NCBI RefSeq assembly: GCF_004402535.1
Contig: NZ_SOEY01000028.1
Span: 186,001-250,000 of the forward strand
Source: Cryobacterium glaciale
GTDB taxonomy: Bacteria; Actinomycetota; Actinomycetes; Actinomycetales; Microbacteriaceae
DNA: 64,000 nucleotides
Direction: 5' to 3'
Part shown: piece by piece, positions 23,251-31,845 of the stretch
How the letters are laid out: every line of letters starts with the position of its first letter
Position numbering within the stretch: position 1 is the first letter of the stretch
The notes under the pieces: generated by a model
Databases searched by the model: none
Seen by the model: the letters and a program-made list of their open reading frames with translations, nothing else
Told to the model about the DNA's origin: nothing
Position numbers and translations under genes: made by a program

Positions 23251-23736
23251 CTATGAGATGTGCTCGCGCACGGCGACGCGAAGGTCGAGGAGTTGTTGAG
23301 TGTGGACGGGAACGTGGTCCTCAGCGAGCCCGTCGATGAGGCTTGCAAGGGGGATGGGCTGATCTAGCACGAGCGCGTCGTTAGACAGCAGGAGCGCCGG
23401 GATCAGCACGGAGGAAGTTTGGTCGTTGAGTTGATCGGCGATGTCGCACAACATCGTGGCTTGATTTCGAACGTGGTCGATCAAGTTGGACCTACCTGAG
23501 TGGGCGGCGATGATCCGGTCCAGGTTCCAGGAATCGAGAGAAATCCGGTTGTCGAAGCTGGGACGCGAGCCCGCAACGACTCCGAGCGCAACCGCCGCGA
23601 TAGCGGCATCCACGCTGAGGAGATGAGCCAATATCTGATCGGCGTTCCAACCCCCGTCACCATCTTCGCCGAGGTCGGGAATGGATGCCGTTTCGAACAA
23701 CTTCTCGTAGGCGCTTCGAAGGGCTGTAGTGATCAT
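23251..23736 (-). CDS. DinB-like hypothetical protein
   Basis: 161 residues, mostly helical. GGWNADQILAHLLSVDAAIA resembles the DinB/MDMPI helix bundle with a histidine in the expected place. It is the last gene of a three-gene unit (SRPBCC, ArsR, this gene), starting 12 bases after the ArsR stop. It may be a thiol-dependent transferase, but nothing identifies a substrate. Confidence 0.65.
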   Translation of the reverse strand: MITTALRSAYEKLFETASIPDLGEDGDGGWNADQILAHLLSVDAAIAAVALGVVAGSRPSFDNRISLDSWNLDRIIAAHSGRSNLIDHVRNQATMLCDIADQLNDQTSSVLIPALLLSNDALVLDQPIPLASLIDGLAEDHVPVHTQQLLDLRVAVREHIS

Positions 23737-23748
23737 GAGGTGCTTCCT

Positions 23749-24111
23749 CTACGTCTTGTTTTGTCGGCCGGGATCAGCGTCTTGGCGACGCTGGATTGTT
23801 TCGGCGATCTGGGTGATCCGTTGTAACCGTGCGTCCCACGACGCCCCGACGGTGGAGAGCTGCGCTACCGCGCGAGCGAACTGTGCATCGTCCAACCGGT
23901 AGCACATCTCCCGTCCGATGGGCGCGGCGTGCACCAAGCCAACACGGTGGAGTATTCCAAGGTGTTTTGCAACGGCCTGACGCGTCACGGGAAGTTCGTG
24001 GCTGAGGCTGGTTGCCGTGCCACCGCCAGCAGCCAAGAGCATGTCGAGCATGCGCCGCCGAGTCGGGTCGCCGATCGCAGACCACAGGTCATCGTCGATT
24101 TCCGCAGTCAT
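23749..24111 (-). CDS. ArsR-family transcriptional regulator
   Basis: 120 residues with an ArsR winged helix (LWSAIGDPTRRRMLDMLLAA, TSLSHELPVTRQAVAKHLGILHRVGLVHAAPIGREMCYRL). The metal-binding ELCV motif is absent, and it belongs to the subgroup that is encoded with SRPBCC/AHSA1 proteins. ATG at 24111 overlaps the SRPBCC stop by ATGA, so it likely represses its own SRPBCC operon. Confidence 0.9.
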   Translation of the reverse strand: MTAEIDDDLWSAIGDPTRRRMLDMLLAAGGGTATSLSHELPVTRQAVAKHLGILHRVGLVHAAPIGREMCYRLDDAQFARAVAQLSTVGASWDARLQRITQIAETIQRRQDADPGRQNKT

Positions 24112-24572
24112 TGGGCGGCAACCAGCTGCCCGAGATAATCGCGAAGGCTGGCAAAGTGCGTATCCCAGCCGACGGAGTGCTCCTTGTATTGTTCCTCGAG
24201 GACGGCAGCCTCCCAACCCATTTCGCGGAATCCCACCTCGGTAAGACGAACCACGGTGCCAGTGCCAGACGGCACGAGTTCAAAGGTCACCAGCAACGAG
24301 TTAGCAGGGGTCGCGACCTCACCGAGGGGATAGACCCAACGGAAGGAAAACAAACGAGGCTGTTCAGCATCAACCACGGTGATAGAAGCGACCTCCGCCT
24401 CAGCTTTGGCTTTGTCTCCCCAAACAAGTTCACCGACAGCACCTGAGACAGGCTCCAGGAGAGCTTCAGCATGCCACCATTCCCGGATGTGCGCGGGACT
24501 GCTGATGACTTTGTAAACCACATCGGGCGAGGCGTCGATGCGGAACTCGCGTTCGATGCGTCCGTACTCCAT
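24108..24572 (-). CDS. SRPBCC (AHSA1-type) domain protein
   Basis: 154 residues of the START/Bet v 1-like fold: EREFRIDASPDVVYKVISSPAHIREWW at the N-terminus and VVRLTEVGFREMGWE, EHSVGWDTHFASLRDYL at the C-terminus. Such proteins bind hydrophobic ligands, and pairs with ArsR regulators are common. ATG at 24572 is selected because the fold begins immediately; the frame continues far upstream but as unrelated sequence. First gene of the three-gene unit. Confidence 0.9.
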   Translation of the reverse strand: MEYGRIEREFRIDASPDVVYKVISSPAHIREWWHAEALLEPVSGAVGELVWGDKAKAEAEVASITVVDAEQPRLFSFRWVYPLGEVATPANSLLVTFELVPSGTGTVVRLTEVGFREMGWEAAVLEEQYKEHSVGWDTHFASLRDYLGQLVAAQ

Positions 24573-24939
24573 TTTCGTCCGACCTTCTGCAATCTTTGGT
24601 TGCACGTCACCATAACCCCACACACCCGCTTCGCGCAACCGAAGGTTGCTTGAGTGAGCGAAAATGCCGGACGTTATCGACCACGCGAGCACCCGAAAGA
24701 GGGACCTCGACCGGGACGGTACAACCCGCGGTCGTGTTCCGCGGAGAGCCATATGAAGGCTAGGACCTTCATTCCCGTAAGACCCGCCCGAGAAAATGCC
24801 CGGTGAAGGGGCTAACCGGGGCAGAAAATATCGCCTTTGATTCGTTGCCCGGGACTTCGATCCGTGCCTCTTGAATGACGGCCATCGGGAGCGGCCAATC
24901 GTAGCTCGAGGCACTTCGACCGATGCTTCCCCCGATAAG
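24573..24939. other. non-coding stretch of about 370 bases
   Basis: No protein-like frame on either strand. It holds the promoter of the SRPBCC operon and a small inverted repeat GCAACC-GAA-GGTTGC near 24636. CCCGTAAG near 24775 matches half of the dispersed repeat element at 19231 and 20942. The rest looks like decayed sequence. Confidence 0.4.
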
Positions 24940-25439
24940 TCAGACGCGGGTTCCGGCAGATCTGTTCCAGTCAGCGGGTCCGTCGAGCTGCGTCGCGGCC
25001 GCGAGCTGGACGGCATGGTCGCCAGGGTCGCCAGGGTCGCCAGGGTCGCCAGGGTCGAGGTTGGGGCCGATCCAGATGCCGCGGACGTCGAGGCAGGGGT
25101 AGGAGACCAACCGTGGGCGTTCGGTGCGCACGAGTCGTCTGTCGGCTTCGCGGGTGATCGCGATGGGCGTCGGCCGTGCAGAAGTACGCGACCCGGTCGA
25201 CGTCCTCGTGCACGAGACGGTAGCCGTGGTTGGTCACGATCTTCTGATACCGCTGCCGCGTGAAGCCCTGCGCCAGGTACCGCGCCGACACCGTCGCAAC
25301 GGCAACCTCGTGCCGCGTGGCCTGCCGAAACAGGCTCGGCGGCGTCGAATTGCACAGGCACGTGCCGCCCGTCTGGGTGCGCGTCGAGGACGGCCGCGCT
25401 CTGCGTTGACGCGGGGCATTGGGCCTGCAGGCGCTCCAT
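24940..25439 (-). pseudogene. frameshifted unknown gene with tandem-repeat tail
   Basis: Protein-like sequence continues leftward across three frames: AVLDAHPDGRHVPVQFDAAEP, then RHEVAVATVSARYLAQGF and QKIVTNHGYRLVHEDVDRVA, then ITREADRRLVRTERPRLVS and LDVRGIWIGPNLDPGDPGD, with shifts near 25335 and 25150. The reading suggests one ancestral protein of about 160 residues broken by two frameshifts. I do not recognise the family. The third piece carries a short collagen-like PGD repeat encoded by the 9-base tandem repeat. It abuts the integrase remnant, fitting a decayed island. Confidence 0.5.
25017..25057. repeat. 9-base tandem repeat, about 4.5 copies
   Basis: GGTCGCCAG is repeated perfectly four times plus half a unit. 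Read on the minus strand in the pseudogene frame it encodes Pro-Gly-Asp repeats. Such an array is prone to slippage. Confidence 0.85.
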
Positions 25440-25481
25440 CCCAGCCGGTGGCGATCATTCTAGAGAACGCCCTGCCGACCG

Positions 25482-26220
25482 ATGTCGCGGCTCGGTTGCG
25501 CTCAGCACCGCCGCCAGCGAACGGGGCCAGAATGGCATTCTGAGCTACTTTACCGTGTGCGTTACCGCAGACCCGACCACAGCCAGACGGACAAACGAGA
25601 CTTCAAGACCAAGCGGTCCGCCCAACTGTTTCTTGCCTCCACCGAGGTGTCCAAAAGTCGCGGCGAGTACATCGAGGACTCGGCGGGCCGTGCCACCATC
25701 GGCGCCCTGGGACGCTCGTGGCTGGCCGCTCAGACGCATCTCAAGCCCTCGGCGTACGCTGGGGTGAAGTGACCGGATTACGGGTGAGAGACGTGGACCT
25801 CGCCCGCAGGCGTCTGGCGCTACGGGAGAACGCGGTACGTGTCGGCGGCAAGATTCTGCTCGGCAACGGGCTCTCGCACCAGCGCACACCGTCAACCCGG
25901 GACGGCTGGCTGGTCTACGCCCTCAAACGCGCCCGGGAGGTCGATCCAACCTTCCCGCGCGTCACTCCCCACGACCTCCGGCACACCGCCGCCAGTCTCG
26001 CCGTGTCCGCCGGGGCGAACGTCAAAGCGCTGCAGCGGATGCTCGGCCACGCCTCGGCCGCGATGACCCTGGATGTGTACGCGGACCTCTTCGACGACGA
26101 CCTGGACAGCGTTGCAGTGGCCCTCGATCAGGCCCGAATGATTTCAAGTGTGCGCAAAATGTCGGCAAACGGGGCACCTGAGGCACCTGTTACGAAGTTA
26201 AAGCCCAGATCAGCCTGTAA
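25482..26220 (+). pseudogene. tyrosine integrase, internally deleted
   Basis: The N-terminal DNA-binding part is in one frame (YRVRYRRPDHSQTDKRDFKTK, ASTEVSKSRGEYIEDSAG, SWLAAQTHLKPSAYA) and stops at about 25770. The catalytic part is in another (LGVRWGEVTGLRVRDVDLA, VTPHDLRHTAASLAVSAGAN, MLGHASAAMTLDVYADLFDD). Arg, His-x-x-Arg, His and Tyr of the active site remain, but the core-binding domain is missing between the pieces and a second gap seems to remove the catalytic-lysine hairpin. It points at the adjacent tRNA-Leu, the usual place for such an integrase. The right end given here is where protein similarity fades. Confidence 0.85.
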
Positions 26221-26230
26221 AAATGCGCGG

Positions 26231-26304
26231 TGCCCCCACTGGGACTTGAACCCAGACTGTGACGATTTTAAGTCGTCTGCCTCTGCCAATTGGGCTATGG
26301 GGGC
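26231..26304 (-). tRNA. tRNA-Leu(UAA), short variable loop
   Basis: A complete 74-nucleotide cloverleaf: acceptor GCCCCCA/TGGGGGC, D arm GCCC...GGC, anticodon stem GACGA/TCGTC with loop CTTAAAA (anticodon TAA), five-base variable loop ACAGT, T arm CTGGG/CCCAG with TTCAAGT, discriminator A. Anticodon UAA reads UUA (leucine), yet the long variable arm of ordinary bacterial tRNA-Leu is absent. It lies directly beside the integrase remnant. Confidence 0.88.
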
Positions 26305-26329
26305 GTGCCCGAAGACGGGCAGTTACAGC

Positions 26330-26370
26330 GTAGGTGCTGCCGGGCGACGATATCGCCTGGCAGCACCTAC
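26330..26370 (-). terminator. strong hairpin after ndh
   Basis: Two 18-base arms (26330-26347 and 26353-26370, GTAGGTGCTGCC.../...GGCAGCACCTAC) pair with a single mismatch around a five-base loop. It begins nine bases after the ndh stop, so it should terminate that transcript before the tRNA, though no U-tract follows. Confidence 0.75.
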
Positions 26371-26378
26371 CGAGAGTG

Positions 26379-27908
26379 CTACTTCGAAGCGGATGCCTCA
26401 GCGGCCGCCTTCTCGGCGACCGGCACCTTGACGGCAGGCTGTGACGCGGGAGCCTTGGTAGCGAGAGCAGCGGCATCCGCTGCAGCAGCCTTGACCGTGG
26501 GCTTGCGCGGCGCCCGGGGCGCTCGCGGGGCCGTCGGCGCCTTGGCGGCGGGAACGGCGGGCGCAGCGGGGGCCGCGGCCGGTGCCGGCGGCTTCGGACG
26601 CGACGCGAACTCTTCGAACACGGCACGCGGGTTCTCGGTGGCGCTCAACGAGACGACATCGCGGCCGAGGAACACGTTGTTGACCCAGCCCCAAACGACG
26701 CGCAGCTTGCGCTCCCAGCTCGGCATGGCCAGGCCGTGGTAGCCCCGGTGGGCGAACCAGGCCGGCATGCCCGTGATGGCGAGGTTGCCGCTCTGGAACA
26801 CGCCGACTCCGATGCCGAGGCCGGCGACAGCACCCATGTTCTTGTGCAGGTACTGCACCGGCTCTTCGCCGCGCAGCACGGCGACGAGGTTCTTGGCGAG
26901 CAGCTTGCCCTGGCGCACAGCGTGCTGGGCGTTAGGCACGCAGTTGCCGCCGACGCCACCGCCGCTCAGGTCGGGAACGCAGCTCACGTCGCCGGCGCCC
27001 CAGGCGTCAGCGATGATGTCGTCTTCGGTTCCGACGCGCAGGTCAGCGCGAACCTGCAGGCGACCACGCTCTTCGATGGGAAGGTCGGTGTGGCGCACGA
27101 TCGTCGGGTTGGCCATGACGCCGGCGGTCCAGACGATGAGGTCGGTCTCGAAGGTCTCGCCGGTGGAGAGTTCGATCTTGCCGTCGATCGCGCTGGTCAG
27201 CTGCGTGTCGAGGTGAATCTGGGCACCGCGGCCGGCCAGGTTATCGATGACCCACAGGCTCGTCTTGAGCGAGACCTCGGGCATGATGCGGCCCATGGCT
27301 TCGATGAGGTGAAAGTTGGTCTCTTCGAAGCTGATCTCCGGGTACAGGGTGAGCAGCGAGGTCGCGAAGGAGCGCAGCTCGGCGAAGACCTCGATCCCGG
27401 CGAACCCGCCACCGACCACAACGAAGGTGAGCAGACGCTCGCGCTCGGGGCCGGCCGGCAGGGCGGCGGCCTGGTCGAAGTTGGTGAGCACGCGATCGCG
27501 AATGGCGACAGCCTCTTCAATGGTCTTGAGGCCGATGGCTTGGTCGGCGACGCCTGGGATGGGGAACGTGCGCGACACGGCGCCGGCGGTGACCACGACG
27601 ATGTCGTACTGGAACTCGTACGGCTCGCCGGTCGGCGGCGTGATCGTGGCGGTCTTCTCCGCGTGGTTCACGTGCGTGACCTTGGCCGAGATGACGTTGG
27701 TCTTCTTGAGGTGGCGACGGTGGGACACGACCGCGTGACGCGGTTCGATGGATCCGGCAGCGACCTCCGGCAGGAAGGGCTGGTACGTCATGTACGGCAG
27801 CGGGTCAACGATGGTGACCTCGGCTTCGCCGGATCGCAGCCATTTCTCGAGCTTCCACGCCGTGTAAAAACCGGCGTAGCCGCCACCGACAATGAGAATT
27901 TTGGGCAC
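26379..27908 (-). CDS. ndh: type II NADH dehydrogenase
   Basis: 509 residues of NDH-2, the single-subunit flavoenzyme that passes electrons from NADH to quinone without pumping protons. Landmarks: FAD-binding KILIVGGGYAGFYTAW, NADH-binding FVVVGGGFAGIEVFAEL, WTAGVMANP, DAWGAGDVSCVPD, QHAVRQGKLLAKNL and the amphipathic C-terminal membrane-binding region. After about residue 435 an Ala/Pro/Lys-rich tail of about 70 residues follows (KAPTAPRAPRAPRKPTVKAAA), unlike the catalytic part. GTG at 27908 is preceded by AGGAGG about ten bases away. Confidence 0.93.
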   Translation of the reverse strand: MPKILIVGGGYAGFYTAWKLEKWLRSGEAEVTIVDPLPYMTYQPFLPEVAAGSIEPRHAVVSHRRHLKKTNVISAKVTHVNHAEKTATITPPTGEPYEFQYDIVVVTAGAVSRTFPIPGVADQAIGLKTIEEAVAIRDRVLTNFDQAAALPAGPERERLLTFVVVGGGFAGIEVFAELRSFATSLLTLYPEISFEETNFHLIEAMGRIMPEVSLKTSLWVIDNLAGRGAQIHLDTQLTSAIDGKIELSTGETFETDLIVWTAGVMANPTIVRHTDLPIEERGRLQVRADLRVGTEDDIIADAWGAGDVSCVPDLSGGGVGGNCVPNAQHAVRQGKLLAKNLVAVLRGEEPVQYLHKNMGAVAGLGIGVGVFQSGNLAITGMPAWFAHRGYHGLAMPSWERKLRVVWGWVNNVFLGRDVVSLSATENPRAVFEEFASRPKPPAPAAAPAAPAVPAAKAPTAPRAPRAPRKPTVKAAAADAAALATKAPASQPAVKVPVAEKAAAEASASK

Positions 27909-27930
27909 GATGAGAAGGCCTCCTACATGA

Positions 27931-29247
27931 TTATGATTGTGCGAAATCTTTGGGGTTGCGCCGAATTCGCTTGATATGCCGAGTGGCCCCAATGCCGAAC
28001 AGCGTTACTAGGATACCAAACCCCACGAGCACAGCGAGCGGAAGGCTGATATAGGTCAAGGTCAGTTGGTTAGGGAGCCACGCGGTGAGCGCGTTCCGGG
28101 CCGGCAAAGCCGGGTCTTCGTCGGCGGCAGCCGGCGCCTGTTCGACGGGCACCTCGGTGGGAACCACCTCGATCTCGGCACGACGATGCAGCGTGATCCA
28201 CTCCGTCAACAACTCTGTGGGGGTGGCGTCTGTCGCCGGAGCGACCGAGCGGGTCACCGCGGCGGCGGCATCGATCAGGCCGTTCCCGTAGATCGGGCTG
28301 GGCACCGACTGCCCGTTCGCGTTCGCGGTGGCGATGACCCGGTTCATGACGCCCGCCGCGTCCAGGTCGGGGTAGGCGGATCGCACCAGGGCCACCAGCC
28401 CGGACACGATCGGCGCGGCCGCACTGGTACCGTCCCACTGCACATAGGTCGAATCGGGCATGACTCCGACCAGTTTCTCGCTCGGCGCCGATACTGCGAT
28501 CGTGATGCCCTGGGACGAGGCATCGAAGCTCGCCGTTTTGTTGCGATCCACCCCGCCGACCGCCAGCACCCCGGGGATCGTCGCGGGAGCGCCGACCTCG
28601 GTGGTGCCGCTCCCCCGGTTGCCAGCCGCGGCCACGACGACGACATCGTTCTCAAAGGCGTAGAGGAAGGCATCGTCCCAGCTCTCCGGCCAATACAACG
28701 TGTTGCGGGTCAGGGACATGTTGATGACGTCGGCGCCGTTGTCGACAGCCCAGCGGATGCCCTGCGCGATCTGGTCATCGTTGGTCACGGTGGATCGGGT
28801 GCTGCCGAACCCGACCGACACGGCGAGGATGGAGGCCTCCGGAGCCACGCCGATAAGGCCGGTGCCGTCACCCGTGCCACGACCCGCCAGCAGGGAGGCC
28901 ACGAGGGTGCCGTGTTCGCCGTCATCGTCGTCGCCGGCGACCGGAGTCTGGCCGTCGGCAGAGCCGAGACCGGAAACATCCGTTCCGCCGGTCACCACGC
29001 CGTTCAGCTCGGCAACGCTGCCGTCGACTCCCGAATCGATCACGGCCACGGTGACGCCGGCGCCCCTGGTCGTATTCCAGGCTTCGGTGAACCCGTAGTC
29101 GGTGAGCCAGTATTGCAGATCGCGAATCTGGTCGGCGTGGGCGGCGGGTGCATCGAGCACGACGGAACCGGCGACGGTGCCGCCGAACAGGGCGGTGGCG
29201 AGCACGAGGCCAACGCTCGTGCCGAGCCGACGGGTGGTCACAGTCAC
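27931..29247 (-). CDS. membrane-anchored subtilisin (S8 peptidase)
   Basis: 438 residues: signal peptide (LVLATALFGGTVAGSVVLDAPAAHA), S8 domain with Asp71 in VIDSGVD, His112 in EHGTLVASLLAG, Asn210 in AAAGN and Ser275 in GTSAAAPIVSG, a Pro/Glu-rich linker, and a C-terminal transmembrane helix (SLPLAVLVGFGILVTLFGIGA) with a basic cytoplasmic tail. This is the architecture of mycosin-type proteases, but no type VII secretion genes are present. GTG at 29247 overlaps the DUF501 stop by GTGA, and DUF501 in turn overlaps ftsB, so the protease is translated as the third member of a division-related chain. Confidence 0.9.
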   Translation of the reverse strand: MTVTTRRLGTSVGLVLATALFGGTVAGSVVLDAPAAHADQIRDLQYWLTDYGFTEAWNTTRGAGVTVAVIDSGVDGSVAELNGVVTGGTDVSGLGSADGQTPVAGDDDDGEHGTLVASLLAGRGTGDGTGLIGVAPEASILAVSVGFGSTRSTVTNDDQIAQGIRWAVDNGADVINMSLTRNTLYWPESWDDAFLYAFENDVVVVAAAGNRGSGTTEVGAPATIPGVLAVGGVDRNKTASFDASSQGITIAVSAPSEKLVGVMPDSTYVQWDGTSAAAPIVSGLVALVRSAYPDLDAAGVMNRVIATANANGQSVPSPIYGNGLIDAAAAVTRSVAPATDATPTELLTEWITLHRRAEIEVVPTEVPVEQAPAAADEDPALPARNALTAWLPNQLTLTYISLPLAVLVGFGILVTLFGIGATRHIKRIRRNPKDFAQS

Positions 29248-29792
29248 GCCGGAGCCGACCCGGGTTCGCTGGCAGACGCCTCGGCGGAATAGTCCAGGCA
29301 GACGCAGACCGTGGGCGACCAGGTCGCACGCTCGAGCGCCAGATCGCCGATCGGGTTGACGCCGGGACCGGCGGCCAGCGAGTGGGCGGCGAGGGCGTGC
29401 AGGCACTTGACCCGGCTGGGCATGCCGCCGGAAGAGATTCCGGCGATCTCCGGCACGCTGCCGAGCTGGTCACGATCGAACAGAAAACTTTCGTGCGCGC
29501 GCTCATAGGCGGCGCGCACGTCGTCATCGGCGGCGAGCAGGTCGTTGTACTCGTTCATGACCTGGGTGGCCTCGAGCGAGGAGATCGCCGCAGTCGCAGC
29601 CGGGTGGCAGAGGTAGTACAGGGTGGGAAACGGGGTGCCGTCGGCGAGGCGCGGTGCGGTAGCGACCACGGTCGGTGCGCCGCAGACGCAGCGCGCCGCG
29701 ATGCCGACGACGTTGCGGGCCGGGCGACCGAGCTGGGCCGAGACGAGGTCGATGTCCGCGGGAGTGAACGGGTCGAAGGGCGGCCGGGTCAC
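29244..29792 (-). CDS. DUF501 protein
   Basis: 182 residues of DUF501, an actinobacterial family usually found between ftsB and ppx and of unknown function. The family core DIDLVSAQLGRPARNVVGIAARCVCGAPTVVATAPRL, YYLCHPA and MPSRVKCLHALAAHSLAAGPG is complete. Conserved Cys and His residues (CVCG, LCHP, KCLHALAAH) suggest metal binding. GTG at 29792 overlaps the ftsB stop by GTGA. Confidence 0.9.
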   Translation of the reverse strand: MTRPPFDPFTPADIDLVSAQLGRPARNVVGIAARCVCGAPTVVATAPRLADGTPFPTLYYLCHPAATAAISSLEATQVMNEYNDLLAADDDVRAAYERAHESFLFDRDQLGSVPEIAGISSGGMPSRVKCLHALAAHSLAAGPGVNPIGDLALERATWSPTVCVCLDYSAEASASEPGSAPA

Positions 29793-30322
29793 GGAACCAC
29801 GGTTTCCGGGTTCGCTGGCGCTGCGGCTTGCGGAGCCAGACCGGCGGTCATGGTGGAGGCGAACAAGGAACCCAGCCAATCAATTGTGGTGCTTTGAATA
29901 TTGGTGCTGACCGGGCTCGCATCCGCTTCGAGCGGTGCGACGACCGGCAGGTCGTTGATGACGAGAAAACTGATATCGCCGGGCAGCACGTAGGAGAGTC
30001 TTTCGCGTGCCTGCGTCGTGACGTAGGTGCGGTCGTTCCAGCGTTCCCGCTGGCTCGTGAGCTGGTCGACCTCCGCCTTCTGGTCGGCCACGGTGGCGCT
30101 GAGCTGGCTGATCTGCTGCCGCTGCTCGGCGTAGGTGCGCAGACTCGGCGCGAGCACCACGACCGCGAGCACCAGAACGACCATCATCACGAGTGAAAAT
30201 CCGGAGAAGCGGATGCTGCGCAGCCAGCCGCCGGCCGGCGTCTCCGCATCCGAACTGACGGGTTGCCGCTGGGCCGGCTGAGGGGATTTCCGTGGAAAGG
30301 AATCCGGTCTTTTGTGGTCCAT
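29789..30322 (-). CDS. ftsB: FtsB/DivIC septum-formation protein
   Basis: 177 residues. A basic, Pro-rich cytoplasmic N-terminus (1-45), one transmembrane helix (FSLVMMVVLVLAVVVLAPSL), a coiled coil (YAEQRQQISQLSATVADQKAEVDQLTSQRERWND) and the family motif ARERLSYVLPGDISFLVI, followed by an extra 55-residue Ala/Pro/Thr-rich tail. FtsB acts with FtsL and FtsQ to license septal wall synthesis. ATG at 30322 follows AAGGAG. Downstream of eno, as in most actinobacteria. Confidence 0.92.
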   Translation of the reverse strand: MDHKRPDSFPRKSPQPAQRQPVSSDAETPAGGWLRSIRFSGFSLVMMVVLVLAVVVLAPSLRTYAEQRQQISQLSATVADQKAEVDQLTSQRERWNDRTYVTTQARERLSYVLPGDISFLVINDLPVVAPLEADASPVSTNIQSTTIDWLGSLFASTMTAGLAPQAAAPANPETVVP

Positions 30323-30366
30323 GGCAACTCCTTTCCCTGTTCGAAAATGGTATCGAGTGTAGCTGT

Positions 30367-30405
30367 GGGCTCCCGACCATCCGAAACTTCGGTGGTCGGG
30401 AGCCC
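30367..30405 (-). terminator. terminator after eno
   Basis: A 12-base perfect stem GGGCTCCCGACC/GGTCGGGAGCCC is extended inside by CCGAA/TTCGG. It starts about 20 bases after the eno stop and 45 bases before the ftsB start, so it should limit read-through from eno into ftsB. Confidence 0.75.
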
Positions 30406-30425
30406 CGCGTGCCGCTGCTGCGCGG

Positions 30426-31845
<1,420 letters not shown>

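Noticed and set aside
25017-25057. CRISPR array
   Set aside because: The 9-base units are contiguous with no spacers, there are no cas genes, and the repeat reads as PGD codons in a pseudogene frame.
27931-29247. Type VII secretion locus marked by a mycosin
   Set aside because: No EccB/C/D/E or WXG100 genes are present in the neighbourhood; the protease is chained to DUF501 and ftsB instead.
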